A stretch of DNA of 64,000 nt, from NCBI GenBank assembly GCA_021793645.1, contig JAJYSJ010000007.1:62001-126000 (forward strand), read 5' to 3'. This DNA comes from Bacillota bacterium (GTDB lineage: Bacteria; Bacillota; Sulfobacillia; JAJZYS01; JAJYTV01). Position 1 is the stretch's first letter, and each line of letters begins with the position of its first letter. Shown piece by piece: positions 38,180 through 49,415 of the stretch. The notes beneath the pieces are model-generated. The model ran no database searches and was not told where the DNA came from. It saw only the letters and a list, made by a program, of their open reading frames with translations. A program made the position numbers and the translations under genes.

Positions 38180-41100
38180 GTGCCGCAGGCGGACTTCGCC
38201 GCGGTCTGGCGCAGTGCGGTCGCGGCGGCCGCACCTGTTACACTGCGCGGCTGGTTGCTGGGTGCCGAGGTGCAGCTCGTGGGCGAGACCGTCGCAGTGG
38301 CGGTGCCGACGACCGGAGAAGCGCTAGGCATCTCGCGCTTGCAGGATCCCGCTGTGCGCGAGCGCCTGGAAGAGGAACTTGCGCGGCAGTGGGGATCCCC
38401 ACTGCAGATCGAGGCGAGCGCAGGCGCAGCGGCGAAGCTCCAGGCCCCACCGCCGTCGAAGGCGGCGCCCGGCCGGGCGCCGGTCCCGGAGCGTCTGATC
38501 TTCGGCAAGTCGTTCAGTGGAGCGGTCACGCCGCTGCGCGAGGTATCGCTCGATCTCAGCCGCGTGGTCGTCGAGGCCGAGATCGTCTCCGTCGACGTAC
38601 GCGCGCGGCGCGGCGGCGGACAGATCCTGACGCTGGCCCTTTCCGACCACGACGACGGACTCGTGGCGAAACTGCTGCTGGATCCCGAAGCGAAGCTGGG
38701 GACGGAACTGAGGCCGGGCATGTGGATTCGCCTGCGCGGCAACGTAGGCAGCGATGAGCGTACGGGCGAGCCGCTCCTCTGGGCACGTGATCTGATGCAG
38801 CTCATGCGCTCGCAGCAGCGCAGCGAGGAGGCGTCGCGCGGACGGGTCGAACTGCACCTGCATACGCGCATGTCGCAGATGGACGGATTGCTGGATCTCC
38901 CCCGCGTCGTCGATGCGGCCGAGCGCTTTTCCATGCCGGCCATCGCCGTCACAGACCACGGTGTGCTGCAGGCCTACCCGGAGGCGCAGGACCTTGCGCG
39001 CAAATCGAAGGTGCGCCTCCTGTACGGCCTCGAGGCCTATGTCGTGCCGGATTCTCCGCGCATCGTCATCCGGCCGGTACCGGCTGGACTGCCGCAAAGC
39101 TTTGTCGCACTCGATGTCGAGACGACATCCCTCTCGCCGCAAAGCGGCGAGATTATCGAGATCGCGCTCGTGCGGTTCGTAGACGGCCAGGCGCAGGAGG
39201 AGTTCGTCACCCTGGTGCGGCCCAAGGGGAAGGTTTCACAGAAAACGGTGGACCTCACCGGCATCAGCCCGCAGGACCTGGAGGGCGCGCCCTCATTCGC
39301 CGATGTCCTGCCGCGCGTTCTCGAGTTCCTCGGCGACCTGCCGGTCGTCGCGCATAACGCCGGCTTCGATGAAGGCTACCTGCGCACCTCGCTTGTGCAC
39401 CAAGACATCGACTGGCGCGCTTGCGTAATCGACACTCTGGAGCTCGGCCGTGCGCTGGTGCCGCACCTGAGGAGCCACCGCCTGCAAGACCTCGCCCAGC
39501 ATTTTGAACTAGGCGACTTCGCGCATCACCGCGCCGGCGCGGACGCGGAGATCGCGGGACGCATCGCACTGCGTCTGTTCGACGCAGCGAAATTGCTCGG
39601 CGTGGAGGATCTTGCCGGGCTGAACGGTCTTGGCGAGAAGGTGCCGCTGCACTTGCGCCGGCCCTACCACGCCATGCTACTGGTGCGCACCCAGGAGGGT
39701 CTCAGGGAACTGTATCGCGCAGTGACGGAGGCGCATCTGCGCCAGTTTCACCGCGTTCCGCGCCTCGTGGAGAGCCAGGTGCAGGCCCTGCGACAAGGCG
39801 CCATGCTCGGGGCTGCAGGCTGCCTGCAGGGCGAACTCTGGCGGGCATTCCTGCGCGGCGCATCGCCTGCCGAGCTGCGGGAGATCGCGCGGCGCTACGA
39901 CTATATCGAACTGCAGCCCCCCGGGCTCACGTTCCCCGTGGCCAGTGCGGAGGGCTATCTGTTCGCCGAGGACGAGGTGCGGCGTTATGCAGAACAGGTG
40001 ATCGAGATTGCGGACGAGCTCTCGCTGCCGGTTGTAGCGACGGGCGACGCCCACTATCTCGAGCCCGAGGAGCAGGAACTGCGCCGCATCGTGCTGCGAG
40101 GGGCCGGGCGCGAGGCGCCAGGTGAAGCAGAGCGACCTTTGCACCTGCGCACCGCGTCGGAGATGCTGCGCGACTTCGCCTGGCTCGGCGCGGAGCGCGC
40201 GGAGCATATCGTCTTCGATGCGCCGGATGCGGTTGCACAGGAGCTCGGAGATCTCCAGCCGGTGCCTGACGAGCTCTCGGCACCGGAACTCCCGGAAGCG
40301 GCGGAGGAAGTGGAAAAGGGTTCACGCCGCCGCGCGGCGGAGCTATATGGCGACCCTCTGCCGGAAGTGGTCTCGGCGCGGCTCGAACGCGAACTCAAGG
40401 CCGTGATCGGCAACGGCTTCGCGAGCATCTACCGCATCGCGCAGCTCTTGACGCGGCGATCCCTGGAGGACGGCTACCTAGTCGGCTCGCGCGGGTCTGT
40501 CGGCTCCTCCTTCGTCGCGTACCTGATCGGCATCACCGAGGTGAACCCTCTAGCGCCCCACTGGCGCTGCCCCGGGTGCCAGCGAACGGATTTCAGCGGA
40601 GAAGCTGGGTCGGGATTCGACCTGCCGCAGCGCGCTTGCCCGGATTGCGGTGCCAGCATGGCACGCGACGGCCAGGATATCCCGTTTGAGACCTTTATGG
40701 GCTTTGACGGCGACAAAGTGCCCGACATCGACCTTAACTTTTCCGGCGATTACCAGCCTCAGATCCACCGCTACACGGAGGAACTGCTTGGCGGACAGGT
40801 GTACCGCGCAGGAACGATCGCAACTGTCGCGGAACGCACGGCGTTCGGGCTTGCCAAAGGCTACCTGGAAGAGCGTGGGCGCACCGTCCGCGCTCCGGAG
40901 ATCGAACGGCTCGCGCGGGGCGTTACGGGAGTCAAGCGCACCACAGGACAGCACCCGGGCGGGGTGATGGTGGTTCCGGTGCACGACGACGTGCACCGCT
41001 TTACGCCTCTGCAGCATCCCGCCGACGACACAGACTCCAACATCATCACCACGCATTTCGACTACCACGCGATCTCCTCTCGCCTGCTGAAGCTTGACCT

Positions 41101-42139
41101 CTTGGGGCACGACGACCCGACCGTCCTGCGGCTGCTCGAGCAGTTCACGGGGATCCCCGCGCTGTCTGTGCCCTGCGACGATGCGCAGGCCATCTCGCTC
41201 TTCTCCAGCTGCGAGGCGCTCGGCCTCACGCAGCAGCAGCTCGGAACCTCGGTGGGGTCCTTCGGCTTGCCGGAGTTCGGCACGCGCTTTGTGCGCCAGA
41301 TGCTGGAGGCTACGCGGCCGTCGAGTTTCGCCGACCTCGTGCGCATCTCCGGGCTCTCGCACGGAACCGACGTCTGGACGCGCAACGCGGACGAACTGAT
41401 CCGCGCGGGCACGGCGACGCTGCGTCAGGTGATCGCGACCCGCGAGGACATCCTCCTGAACCTGATCGGATACGGCCTCTCGCCGAGCCGTGCGTTCCAG
41501 ATCACGGAGCGCGTGCGCAAGGGCAGAGGACTTCTCCCGGAGCAGGAGTCGGAAATGCGTCTCAGCGGCGTGCCGGACTGGTACGTCGCATCGTGCCAAA
41601 AGATCGGCTACATGTTCCCGAAGGCGCACGCCGCCGCCTACGTGATGATGGCCGTGCGCATTGCCTACTTCAAAGTGCACCACCCCGCGGCCTTCTACGC
41701 CACCTATCTAAGCGTGCGCGCGAGCGAGTTCGACGTATCGCTGACACTGCTCGATGTCCAAGAGATGGAGCGGCGCATCCGCGCTGCGGATCAGGATCGT
41801 GGCGCTTCCCCTCGCGATAAGAGCATCGCGACCATCCTCGAGGTTGTGCGCGAGATGATCTTGCGAGGCCTCCGCTTCGCACCGTTCAGTCTGGCGACGG
41901 CCGACGAGCGCCTCTTCAAGGTGACGCAAGACGGCCAAATCGCGCCGCCGATCGCAGCGATCTCCGGGCTGGGGCCGAACGGTGCGCGTCAAATTGCAGC
42001 GGCGCGCGACCAGCGTCCCTTCAGCTCCATCGCGGACCTGCGCGGCCGCGGGCACGCGCCCAGGCCGGTGATCGAGGCGCTGAGGGAGATCGGAGCGCTC
42101 GCAGGACTTCCTGAGACCGACCAGATGACACTCTTCTGA
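38180..42139 (+). CDS. polC: DNA polymerase III alpha subunit, PolC type
   Basis: 1319 aa; PHP (VELHLHTRMSQMDGL), DEDDh exonuclease (FVALDVETTSLSP) inserted in PHP, Zn finger (CPGCQRTDF...CPDCGAS), PDIDLNFSGDYQ catalytic motif. Confidence 0.98.
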   Translation: MPQADFAAVWRSAVAAAAPVTLRGWLLGAEVQLVGETVAVAVPTTGEALGISRLQDPAVRERLEEELARQWGSPLQIEASAGAAAKLQAPPPSKAAPGRAPVPERLIFGKSFSGAVTPLREVSLDLSRVVVEAEIVSVDVRARRGGGQILTLALSDHDDGLVAKLLLDPEAKLGTELRPGMWIRLRGNVGSDERTGEPLLWARDLMQLMRSQQRSEEASRGRVELHLHTRMSQMDGLLDLPRVVDAAERFSMPAIAVTDHGVLQAYPEAQDLARKSKVRLLYGLEAYVVPDSPRIVIRPVPAGLPQSFVALDVETTSLSPQSGEIIEIALVRFVDGQAQEEFVTLVRPKGKVSQKTVDLTGISPQDLEGAPSFADVLPRVLEFLGDLPVVAHNAGFDEGYLRTSLVHQDIDWRACVIDTLELGRALVPHLRSHRLQDLAQHFELGDFAHHRAGADAEIAGRIALRLFDAAKLLGVEDLAGLNGLGEKVPLHLRRPYHAMLLVRTQEGLRELYRAVTEAHLRQFHRVPRLVESQVQALRQGAMLGAAGCLQGELWRAFLRGASPAELREIARRYDYIELQPPGLTFPVASAEGYLFAEDEVRRYAEQVIEIADELSLPVVATGDAHYLEPEEQELRRIVLRGAGREAPGEAERPLHLRTASEMLRDFAWLGAERAEHIVFDAPDAVAQELGDLQPVPDELSAPELPEAAEEVEKGSRRRAAELYGDPLPEVVSARLERELKAVIGNGFASIYRIAQLLTRRSLEDGYLVGSRGSVGSSFVAYLIGITEVNPLAPHWRCPGCQRTDFSGEAGSGFDLPQRACPDCGASMARDGQDIPFETFMGFDGDKVPDIDLNFSGDYQPQIHRYTEELLGGQVYRAGTIATVAERTAFGLAKGYLEERGRTVRAPEIERLARGVTGVKRTTGQHPGGVMVVPVHDDVHRFTPLQHPADDTDSNIITTHFDYHAISSRLLKLDLLGHDDPTVLRLLEQFTGIPALSVPCDDAQAISLFSSCEALGLTQQQLGTSVGSFGLPEFGTRFVRQMLEATRPSSFADLVRISGLSHGTDVWTRNADELIRAGTATLRQVIATREDILLNLIGYGLSPSRAFQITERVRKGRGLLPEQESEMRLSGVPDWYVASCQKIGYMFPKAHAAAYVMMAVRIAYFKVHHPAAFYATYLSVRASEFDVSLTLLDVQEMERRIRAADQDRGASPRDKSIATILEVVREMILRGLRFAPFSLATADERLFKVTQDGQIAPPIAAISGLGPNGARQIAAARDQRPFSSIADLRGRGHAPRPVIEALREIGALAGLPETDQMTLF

Positions 42140-42302
42140 GCGATGTGCAGACGACCGCCCACGGGACATCCGGCGGGTGCGGCTGAAGACAGACCAGCGC
42201 CTCGCCTCCTGGCATGGGCGGGGAAACCGTGCTATAGTGAGAACGCTGATCGTGGATCGTGTGCATGGAGTGGGGCCACCCACTCCTTTGGCCGTGTCAG
42301 GC

Positions 42303-42797
42303 ATGGCCAAGGATTTGGTAGGGGGTCGCTGGTTGGGCGAGTCGGTAAAGGCCGTGCTGCAGGAGCTTGCCGCCGAGGCGTGTCGCCTGGAGGGAGCAGA
42401 GCTCTGGGATCTGCGGCTGGACGGCGGACGGGGTCGCAGCATCATACGGGTGACGGTGGAACATCCGGAGGGCGTCACGTTCGATCTGTTGGAACGTGTC
42501 TCGCGCCGATTCTCGCAGACGCTCGATGAACGAGATCCGATCGATGGCTCGTACACGCTGGAGTGCGAATCGCCCGGTCTAGACCGGGTGCTGCGCAGCC
42601 TCGACGACTGTCGGCGCTTCCTTGGTTCCAATGTGCGCCTGCGCTTGCGTCCAGAGGTCGAAGGGCAGCGAAACTTTCGCGGTGAACTCGCGAGCGTCTC
42701 CGCGGACGCCATGCTGTTGCGGCCGCAGGACGGCGAAGACCGCTGGATCCCGTGGGCGGACGTCCTCGACCTGCATCTTGACCCGAAGCTGAGTTAG
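42303..42797 (+). CDS. rimP: Ribosome maturation factor RimP
   Basis: VKAVLQELAAEACRLEGAELWDLRLDGGRGRSIIRVTVEHPEGVTFDLLERVSRRFSQTLDERDPIDGSYTLECESPGLDR. Confidence 0.95.
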   Translation: MAKDLVGGRWLGESVKAVLQELAAEACRLEGAELWDLRLDGGRGRSIIRVTVEHPEGVTFDLLERVSRRFSQTLDERDPIDGSYTLECESPGLDRVLRSLDDCRRFLGSNVRLRLRPEVEGQRNFRGELASVSADAMLLRPQDGEDRWIPWADVLDLHLDPKLS

Positions 42798-42807
42798 GGA
42801 GCGTGCG

Positions 42808-43836
42808 ATGACGAGCGAATTCATCCGGGCGATCGAGGATGTGGCCCGGGAAAAAGGCATTGAGCGCAATGTGCTCTTCGAGGCGATCGAAGCGGCGCTC
42901 ATCTCTGCGTACCGACGCAATTTCGGTTCTGCGCAGAACGTGCGAGTCGAGGTCGACCGCCAGACCGGCGAGTTCCGCGTCTTCGCACTGCTGACAGTGG
43001 TCGATGAGGTGACAGACCCCCGCGCCCAGGTTTCCCTCGCGGACGCGAGGATCGAAGATCCACGCGCACAGCTCGGCGATGCGCGGGAGCGGGAGGTCAC
43101 TCCTAGCGACTTCGGCCGGATCGCCGCCCAAACGGCGAAGCAGGTCGTGATGCAGCGGATCCGCGAAGCCGAGCGCGGCATCATCTATGAAGAGTTTCAG
43201 AGCCGCGAGGGCGATGTTGTCTCTGCGGTGGTCAGTCGGCTCGAGCCGCGCTTCGCGGTCTGCGATCTCGGCCGGGCGGAGGCGATCCTGCCGCTCTCCG
43301 AGCAGATTCCTGGAGAGAGCTACGTCCCCGGCCAGCGCATGCGCTGCTACGTGCTCGAGGTAAAGCGGAGTCCCAAGGGACCGCAGGTCATGCTCTCGCG
43401 CACCCACCCGGCGCTTCTGAAGCGCCTGTTCGAGCTGGAAGTGCCGGAACTGCACGACGGGTCCGTGGAACTCAAGGCGATCGCCAGGGAGCCCGGCTCG
43501 CGTTCCAAGGTCGCGGTCTGGGCACGGGTCGACGGAGTCGACCCACAGGGGGCCTGCATCGGTCCGAAGGGCGCCCGAGTGCACGCCATCGGCAACGAGT
43601 TGCGGGGTGAAAAGGTGGACATCATCCGCTACTCCCAGGATCCCGAGGAGTTCGTCGCCAACTCGCTCGCACCCGCCAAGGTGACGCGCGTTGCGATCGA
43701 AGAGGAGACCCGCACAGCCCGCGTCATCGTTCCCGAATACCAGTTGTCGCTCGCCATCGGCAAGGAAGGGCAGAATGCCCGGCTCGCTGCGCGCCTTACG
43801 GGATACAAGATCGACATCAAGGCGGAGGGGGCCTGA
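42808..43836 (+). CDS. nusA: Transcription termination/antitermination factor NusA
   Basis: [40 protein letters not shown]...[29 protein letters not shown]. Confidence 0.97.
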   Translation: MTSEFIRAIEDVAREKGIERNVLFEAIEAALISAYRRNFGSAQNVRVEVDRQTGEFRVFALLTVVDEVTDPRAQVSLADARIEDPRAQLGDAREREVTPSDFGRIAAQTAKQVVMQRIREAERGIIYEEFQSREGDVVSAVVSRLEPRFAVCDLGRAEAILPLSEQIPGESYVPGQRMRCYVLEVKRSPKGPQVMLSRTHPALLKRLFELEVPELHDGSVELKAIAREPGSRSKVAVWARVDGVDPQGACIGPKGARVHAIGNELRGEKVDIIRYSQDPEEFVANSLAPAKVTRVAIEEETRTARVIVPEYQLSLAIGKEGQNARLAARLTGYKIDIKAEGA

Positions 43837-43841
43837 CGGGC

Positions 43842-44111
43842 ATGCAGCGCCGCAAGCAGCCGATGCGCCTGTGCCTAGGGTGCGGACAACAGCGCCCGAA
43901 GCGTGAACTGGTGCGCGTCGTGCGCAGCCCGGAGGGAGAGGTTCATCTCGACCCTACTGGCAAAGCGAACGGCCGTGGCGCCTACATCTGCCCAGATCCG
44001 TCCTGCCTCGAGAAGGCACTGCGCAACCAACGCCTCGGCCATGCGCTCGAAGCGGCGCTGCCACCCGAGACCGTCGCTGCGCTGAGCGCCCGACTGGCGG
44101 CGCCACAGTGA
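43842..44111 (+). CDS. ylxR: YlxR (DUF448) family protein
   Basis: [56 protein letters not shown]. Confidence 0.95.
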   Translation: MQRRKQPMRLCLGCGQQRPKRELVRVVRSPEGEVHLDPTGKANGRGAYICPDPSCLEKALRNQRLGHALEAALPPETVAALSARLAAPQ

Positions 44112-45529
44112 GGCGGTTCTACGACCTGATTGGTCTCGCGCGACGGGCTCAGGTGCTCGTCTTCGGCCTCGACGCCGTCCGCGTAGAGGCGCGCAGAAGC
44201 CAGATGCCGTTGATCCTCGTCGCACTAGACGCTGCGCCGCGCGCGCTGCGGGCTGCGCAGGCACTGCCAGGCGCGGTGTACCGCGCAGGCACGATGGACG
44301 CGCTTGGCGACGCGATTGGACGCGGGCCGACGGGTGTTGTCGGCATACGCGACCCGGGCCTCGCCCGCAAGCTGCGGGAGGCCATCGAAGAGATTGAGAG
44401 TCTTACCGGGGGTGATCGTACTGACCGAATCCAACGCGAATCGCCTGCGAGTGTACGAACTCGCAAAGCAGCTCGACCTGGACAGCAAGCGGCTCATCGA
44501 CCTCTTGCGCCGACTGGGGATCGAGGTGCGAAATCACATGTCAACGCTGGAACCCGAGACCGTGGAGAAGGTTACGGAGATCGTCAAGGCGCCGTCCAAG
44601 GTGCCCGAGCCTCCGACCGACCCGCTGCGGGCCTCCGGCGGAAGCCCGAGCGGCGGCACAGCGCCGATGCCGCGCAAGCGAACAGAGCTCCAGCCGCAGG
44701 AGCGGGCGACAGACGGCGTAGCCAGCCAGCACCAGGAAGGAGCGGTGCCGGCTCCTCGCCCGCGGCTCGAGGGACCCAGACCCGCGTCTGGCGGCCCGTC
44801 GAGTCCACCGGGCCCGTTGCCGGCGAGAGAGAGCGCAACCCAAGGCATCGGCTCCCTGCCCCGACCGGCAGGAGCACCGCGCCCGGCGTTCGAACCGCGT
44901 CCGGCGCTCGAACCGCGCCCAGGCATCGGGACGCTGCCACAGAAGCGCCAGCCCGGCGCACCGCGCCCGTCAGCAGGCGGAGTGGGCTCCCTTCCCGGCC
45001 GGCCGAGTCCGAGCCGCAGCGCGGGCGCAGCGGGAACGCGCGTTCAGCCGCCGGCTCCCGCCACCAGCCGTCCAACGGCCCCGGGCTCCCGACCCCCGCA
45101 GAAAAGACGCGGCCCAGGGGACCGGCGCCGCGGCGAGGAGGAGCACCGCTTCGAGCGCCGCGTCCATCAGCGGCATCGCCAGCAGAGCGCAATCCGAACC
45201 GACCGGCCCGTAACCCTGGAGACCGCCCTTACCGTGCAGGAGCTCGGACAGAAGCTGGGCGTGTCGGCGGGCGACCTAATCCGACGCCTCATGGGGCTCG
45301 GCGTGATGGCGACCTTGAACCACGAACTGGACGTCGAGACGGCGGCACTCGTCGCAACGGAGATCGGGTTCCAGCAAATCGAAATCAAGCCGCCCGGCCC
45401 GACGCTCGAGGAGGAGATCGAGGCCGCGCAGGTGGACCCACCCGAGAAGCTGCGCCTGCGCGCCCCGACCGTCGTGGTCATGGGCCACGTCGACCACGGC
45501 AAGACAAGCCTGCTCGACGCGATCCGTGA
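44108..45529 (+). CDS. ylxQ: YlxQ (L7Ae/L30e-like) with anomalously extended reading frame (473 aa); only about 100 N-terminal codons look like YlxQ
   Basis: [51 protein letters not shown]... is YlxQ-like. The open frame continues without a stop into the infB linker in another frame. Confidence 0.6.
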   Translation: MRRFYDLIGLARRAQVLVFGLDAVRVEARRSQMPLILVALDAAPRALRAAQALPGAVYRAGTMDALGDAIGRGPTGVVGIRDPGLARKLREAIEEIESLTGGDRTDRIQRESPASVRTRKAARPGQQAAHRPLAPTGDRGAKSHVNAGTRDRGEGYGDRQGAVQGARASDRPAAGLRRKPERRHSADAAQANRAPAAGAGDRRRSQPAPGRSGAGSSPAARGTQTRVWRPVESTGPVAGERERNPRHRLPAPTGRSTAPGVRTASGARTAPRHRDAATEAPARRTAPVSRRSGLPSRPAESEPQRGRSGNARSAAGSRHQPSNGPGLPTPAEKTRPRGPAPRRGGAPLRAPRPSAASPAERNPNRPARNPGDRPYRAGARTEAGRVGGRPNPTPHGARRDGDLEPRTGRRDGGTRRNGDRVPANRNQAARPDARGGDRGRAGGPTREAAPARPDRRGHGPRRPRQDKPARRDP

Positions 45530-46958
45530 CACGAGCGTCACGACGCACGAGGCTGGCGGGATCACCCAGCACATTGGTGCCTCGGTCATCCACCACAAGG
45601 GCAAGCGCGTCGTCTTCCTTGACACGCCTGGGCACGAGGCCTTCACCTCGATGCGCGCCCGCGGCGCGTCCATCACCGACATCGCGGTGCTGGTGGTGGC
45701 GGCGGACGATGGCGTCATGCCGCAGACGATCGAGGCTCTGAACCACGCCCGTGCGGCCAGCGTGCCCGTGGTCGTGGCGATCAACAAGATCGACAAGCCG
45801 GGGGCCAACCCGGATCGGGTGAAGCAGCAGCTCACCGAACACGGGCTCCTGCCGGAGGAGTGGGGCGGCGACACGATCATGGTCGGCGTTTCCGCGAAGA
45901 CCCACGACGGGATCGACCAGCTGCTGGAGATGCTGCTTCTGGTCGCGGAGCTGCGCGAACTGAAGGCGAACCCCGACAAGCTGGCACGCGGCACCGTGCT
46001 CGAGGCGCGCCTGGACCGCGGCCGCGGTCCGGTAGCGACGGTCCTGGTGCAGGACGGCACGCTCGAGGCGGGGGACGCATTCGTAGTGGGCAAGGCCTAC
46101 GGGCGCGTGCGGGCGCTCTACGACGACCGCGCGAAGCTGATCCGCAAGGCAGGGCCGGCGACGCCGGTGGAGGTGCTGGGCCTCAGTGAGGTGCCAGATG
46201 CCGGAGACCACTTCATCGCCGTCGACGACGAGCGCAAGGCGCGTGCAGTCGCGGAGGCGCGGCGCCAGCGCAGCCGCGTAGAGGACCTTCGTCCCGAGTC
46301 GCGCACGAGCCTGGAAGCGCTGTACCAGAGCATCCAGGACGGCGAGTCGCAGGACCTCAACATCATCATCAAGGGCGACGTCCATGGTTCGGTTGAGGCG
46401 CTAAGCGCTTCGCTGGAACGCCTCACGACGCCGGAGGTGCGTGTGCACGTCCTCCATGAGGCGGTCGGAGCGATCAACGAGTCCGACGTCATGCTGGCGC
46501 AGACATCGAAGGCGATCATCATCGGATTCAACGTGCGACCGGATGTCGCAGCCCGGCGCGCCGCAGAGCGCGAAGAGGTCGACATCCGCACCTACCGCGT
46601 GATCTACGAGGCGATCGACGAAATCGAGGCGGCCATCCACGGCATGCAGCGCCCGGAGATCCGGGAGAAGGTGCTGGGCCACGCCGAAGTGCGCGAGGTG
46701 TTCAAGGTTCCGAAGATCGGCACCATCGGCGGCCTCTACGTTACTGAGGGCAAGGTGACTCGCCAGTCGCAGGTACGCGTTGTGCGCGACGGCGTCGTGC
46801 TGCATGAGGGCCAGATCTCCTCGCTGCGTCGCTTCAAGGACGACGCGCGCGAAGTGGAGCAGGGCTACGAGTGCGGTGTCGGCATCGAGAAGTTCCAAGA
46901 CCTGCGGGAAGGCGACAAGCTCGAATTCTTCGTGGTCGAGGAAGTGCCGGTCAGCTGA
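44412..46958 (+). CDS. infB: Translation initiation factor IF-2
   Basis: GTG start: [43 protein letters not shown]; Pro/Ala/Arg-rich linker; [38 protein letters not shown]. Confidence 0.97.
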   Translation: MIVLTESNANRLRVYELAKQLDLDSKRLIDLLRRLGIEVRNHMSTLEPETVEKVTEIVKAPSKVPEPPTDPLRASGGSPSGGTAPMPRKRTELQPQERATDGVASQHQEGAVPAPRPRLEGPRPASGGPSSPPGPLPARESATQGIGSLPRPAGAPRPAFEPRPALEPRPGIGTLPQKRQPGAPRPSAGGVGSLPGRPSPSRSAGAAGTRVQPPAPATSRPTAPGSRPPQKRRGPGDRRRGEEEHRFERRVHQRHRQQSAIRTDRPVTLETALTVQELGQKLGVSAGDLIRRLMGLGVMATLNHELDVETAALVATEIGFQQIEIKPPGPTLEEEIEAAQVDPPEKLRLRAPTVVVMGHVDHGKTSLLDAIRDTSVTTHEAGGITQHIGASVIHHKGKRVVFLDTPGHEAFTSMRARGASITDIAVLVVAADDGVMPQTIEALNHARAASVPVVVAINKIDKPGANPDRVKQQLTEHGLLPEEWGGDTIMVGVSAKTHDGIDQLLEMLLLVAELRELKANPDKLARGTVLEARLDRGRGPVATVLVQDGTLEAGDAFVVGKAYGRVRALYDDRAKLIRKAGPATPVEVLGLSEVPDAGDHFIAVDDERKARAVAEARRQRSRVEDLRPESRTSLEALYQSIQDGESQDLNIIIKGDVHGSVEALSASLERLTTPEVRVHVLHEAVGAINESDVMLAQTSKAIIIGFNVRPDVAARRAAEREEVDIRTYRVIYEAIDEIEAAIHGMQRPEIREKVLGHAEVREVFKVPKIGTIGGLYVTEGKVTRQSQVRVVRDGVVLHEGQISSLRRFKDDAREVEQGYECGVGIEKFQDLREGDKLEFFVVEEVPVS

Positions 46959-47239
46959 GCTTCGTCCTCTATGCCGCCCAGGTGGTTGTGCGCATCCCCT
47001 GGGCGCGCTCATTGAAGGACAAGCGGCAGGTGGCGCAGAGCCTTATCGCCAAGATCGGCCGTCAGCTGCCGATCGCGATCGCTGAGGTCGACCACCTGGA
47101 TGATCCGCAGCTGCTGGGATTGGGCATCTGCGCCGTCGCGAACTCGCGGATGCACGCGGAGCGGATGGTGCAGGAAGCGCTCGCGGAGATCGGGCGTGCG
47201 GGTCTGGATGCGCGCGCGGTCGAAATCGGCGAACGCTAG
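46955..47239 (+). CDS. ylxP: YlxP (DUF503) family protein; probable CTG start
   Basis: [63 protein letters not shown]; sits between infB and rbfA. No ATG/GTG/TTG near the expected N-terminus; CTG overlaps the infB TGA (CTGA). Confidence 0.85.
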   Translation: MSFVLYAAQVVVRIPWARSLKDKRQVAQSLIAKIGRQLPIAIAEVDHLDDPQLLGLGICAVANSRMHAERMVQEALAEIGRAGLDARAVEIGER

Positions 47240-47257
47240 GCCGGAGGGGGAGAACAA

Positions 47258-47608
47258 ATGGCGAACACGCGTCAACTGCGCCTGCAGGAGCGGATCATGC
47301 AAGAGACCGCACTGATCTTGCGGGGGCTCAAGGATCCGCGCATCGGCATGGTCAGCGTTGTACGCGCGCAGGTGTCGCCGGACGGCGAGTTTGCGCGCAT
47401 CTACGTATCGACGTTGGGCGAGGGCAAAGAGGCCGCGGAAACGCTGAAGGCGCTCAGGCACGCCGTTGGCTTTGTGCGCACGCGGCTTGGCGAAGCGCTC
47501 GGCGTGCGCAAGGTGCCTGAACTCCGCTTTCAGCTGGACGAGTCCATGGCGGCCGGCCAGCGCATCGACGAGATCCTGCGCGACCTCGGACCGGAGTCCA
47601 GAACGTGA
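47258..47608 (+). CDS. rbfA: Ribosome-binding factor A
   Basis: RQLRLQERIMQETALILRGLKDPRIGMVSVVRAQVSPDGEFARIYVSTLG. Confidence 0.95.
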   Translation: MANTRQLRLQERIMQETALILRGLKDPRIGMVSVVRAQVSPDGEFARIYVSTLGEGKEAAETLKALRHAVGFVRTRLGEALGVRKVPELRFQLDESMAAGQRIDEILRDLGPESRT

Positions 47609-48558
47609 GGGAAGTGATCGCCGCCCTGCGTGCGGCCAAGACCGTCGTCATGTCGCTCCACCGCCAGCCCGACGGCGACTCGATCGGCAGTACCGCTGCG
47701 ATTGCGTTGGCGCTGCGCCGTCTCGGCAAAGATGTGACGCTGGTGACGCCGGATCCCGTGCCGAAGGTCTACGATCTCGTGCCCACATACCAGGAGTTCG
47801 TGCCGTGGGAGTCCGTAGCGGAGCGCAGATTCGACCTCGTCGCTATGTTCGACTGCGCGGACGAGCGCCGCACCGGTGCCCCTAGTGATCTCACCAGCTA
47901 CGGGGCGCGGGTCCTGAACGTCGATCACCATGCGACCAACACATGCTTTGGCGACGTCGTCTTCATCGATCCCCAGGCGGCTGCTTCGGCCGAAATTGCG
48001 GCCCGGGTCATCGACCAGCTCGGCGTCACGATCGACAGGGAGATTGCGCTCGCGCTCTACGTCGGACTTGAGACGGATACGGGCGGCTTCCGCTACGCAG
48101 CGACGACCCCGGACAGTCATCGACTAGCGGCGCGCCTCTTGGACGCAGGTCTGGAGCCGGGCGAGATCTCGCAGGCGCTCTACGAGAGGCAGGCTGTCTC
48201 CGGCCTGCGCCTCTTGGGCGCGGCCCTGCAGTCGCTGCAGGTGCGCGAGGATCTCTCGCTCGCCTATGTCGTGTTGAGCGCAGCGGACTTCGCGCGCTCC
48301 GGTGCGGCAGCAGCCGATGTGGAAACGCTGGGCGTCGTTGACTACGCGCGGCGCGTCGACGGCATCGAGGTAGGCGCTCTGCTGCGCGAAGAGGGCCCTG
48401 GACAGGTGAAACTCAGCCTGCGCTCCAAAGGGCTTGTCGATGTTGCACGCCTAGCTGCCAGCCTCGGGGGTGGCGGGCACGAGCGTGCCGCAGGGGCGAC
48501 GCTCGCCATGAGCCTTCAGGAGGCCGAGGCGACGCTGCTTTCCCTGCTCAGGCCGTGA
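47605..48558 (+). CDS. nrnA: DHH/DHHA1 phosphoesterase (NrnA, oligoribonuclease/pAp phosphatase)
   Basis: VMSLHRQPDGDSIGSTAAIALAL...VLNVDHHATNTCFGDVVFIDPQAAASAEI...GGGGHERAAGATL. Confidence 0.94.
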   Translation: MREVIAALRAAKTVVMSLHRQPDGDSIGSTAAIALALRRLGKDVTLVTPDPVPKVYDLVPTYQEFVPWESVAERRFDLVAMFDCADERRTGAPSDLTSYGARVLNVDHHATNTCFGDVVFIDPQAAASAEIAARVIDQLGVTIDREIALALYVGLETDTGGFRYAATTPDSHRLAARLLDAGLEPGEISQALYERQAVSGLRLLGAALQSLQVREDLSLAYVVLSAADFARSGAAAADVETLGVVDYARRVDGIEVGALLREEGPGQVKLSLRSKGLVDVARLAASLGGGGHERAAGATLAMSLQEAEATLLSLLRP

Positions 48559-49412
48559 ATCCGGACGGCGTGCTGGGCCTCGTGAAGCCACCGGGCTGCT
48601 CATCTCACGATGCCGTCGCACTTGTGCGCAAGCAGACGGGACGATCTGCCGGCCACCTCGGCACTCTGGACCCCCTTGCGGCCGGCGTGCTTGTCGTCGC
48701 GTACGGTCGCGCAACGCGACTGATTCGCTACGCGGAGGGCATGGACAAGGAGTACAACGCCGAGGTCTGGCTGGGGCGCAGGAGCCCGAGCGAAGACTTC
48801 GGGTCGCCCCTGGAGCATGGCGCCGATGCGTCTTGGGTCACGCGTGAGGATGTGGAGCGGGTGCTCTCCAAGCACCTTGGAACGAGGCCGCAACGGCCGC
48901 CAGCCTACTCCGCGCGCCAGGTCGGGGGGCAGCGGGCCTACCGCGCGGCGCGCGCTGGAGAGCCGATCGACCTCCCAGCGCGGCCAGCGACCCTCTACGC
49001 CTGGAGCGTCGACGCATTTGCGGCTGGAAAGCTCGCGAAGCTGCGCCTCTCCCTGCACGTTGGTGCAGGGTTTTATGTGCGCAGCCTCGCACGGGACCTC
49101 GGAGACGAGATGGGTACGGGCGGTGTGCTCGCGGCACTCGTGCGGACGCGTAGCGGCTTTTTGCGTTTGGACGACTGCCAGGCATTCGAGGAGCCTTGGC
49201 AACCCCAGCCGCCCGGCATACTGCTCAGCCATCTGCCTGTCGTGGCACTGTCGGACGCTGAGGCCCGGCGCATCGTCCAAGGACAGCGCTTGCCCGGCGC
49301 GGGCGCTCTGGGACCGCACCGCGCCGAGTGCAGGGGCCGGCTAATCGGAGTGGTCGTTGGGGACGAGGCGGGTGTCTGGCACCCCCAGACCGTTCTTGGC
49401 ATGGAGGACTGA
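48555..49412 (+). CDS. truB: tRNA pseudouridine(55) synthase TruB
   Basis: GVLGLVKPPGCSSHDAVALVRKQTGRSAGHLGTLDPLAAGVLVVAYGRATRLIRY. Confidence 0.95.
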   Translation: MNPDGVLGLVKPPGCSSHDAVALVRKQTGRSAGHLGTLDPLAAGVLVVAYGRATRLIRYAEGMDKEYNAEVWLGRRSPSEDFGSPLEHGADASWVTREDVERVLSKHLGTRPQRPPAYSARQVGGQRAYRAARAGEPIDLPARPATLYAWSVDAFAAGKLAKLRLSLHVGAGFYVRSLARDLGDEMGTGGVLAALVRTRSGFLRLDDCQAFEEPWQPQPPGILLSHLPVVALSDAEARRIVQGQRLPGAGALGPHRAECRGRLIGVVVGDEAGVWHPQTVLGMED

Positions 49413-49415
49413 TCA

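Noticed and set aside
45276-46385. 369-aa and 308-aa minus-strand ORFs opposite infB
   Set aside because: Antisense to the conserved GTPase domain; no support as genes.
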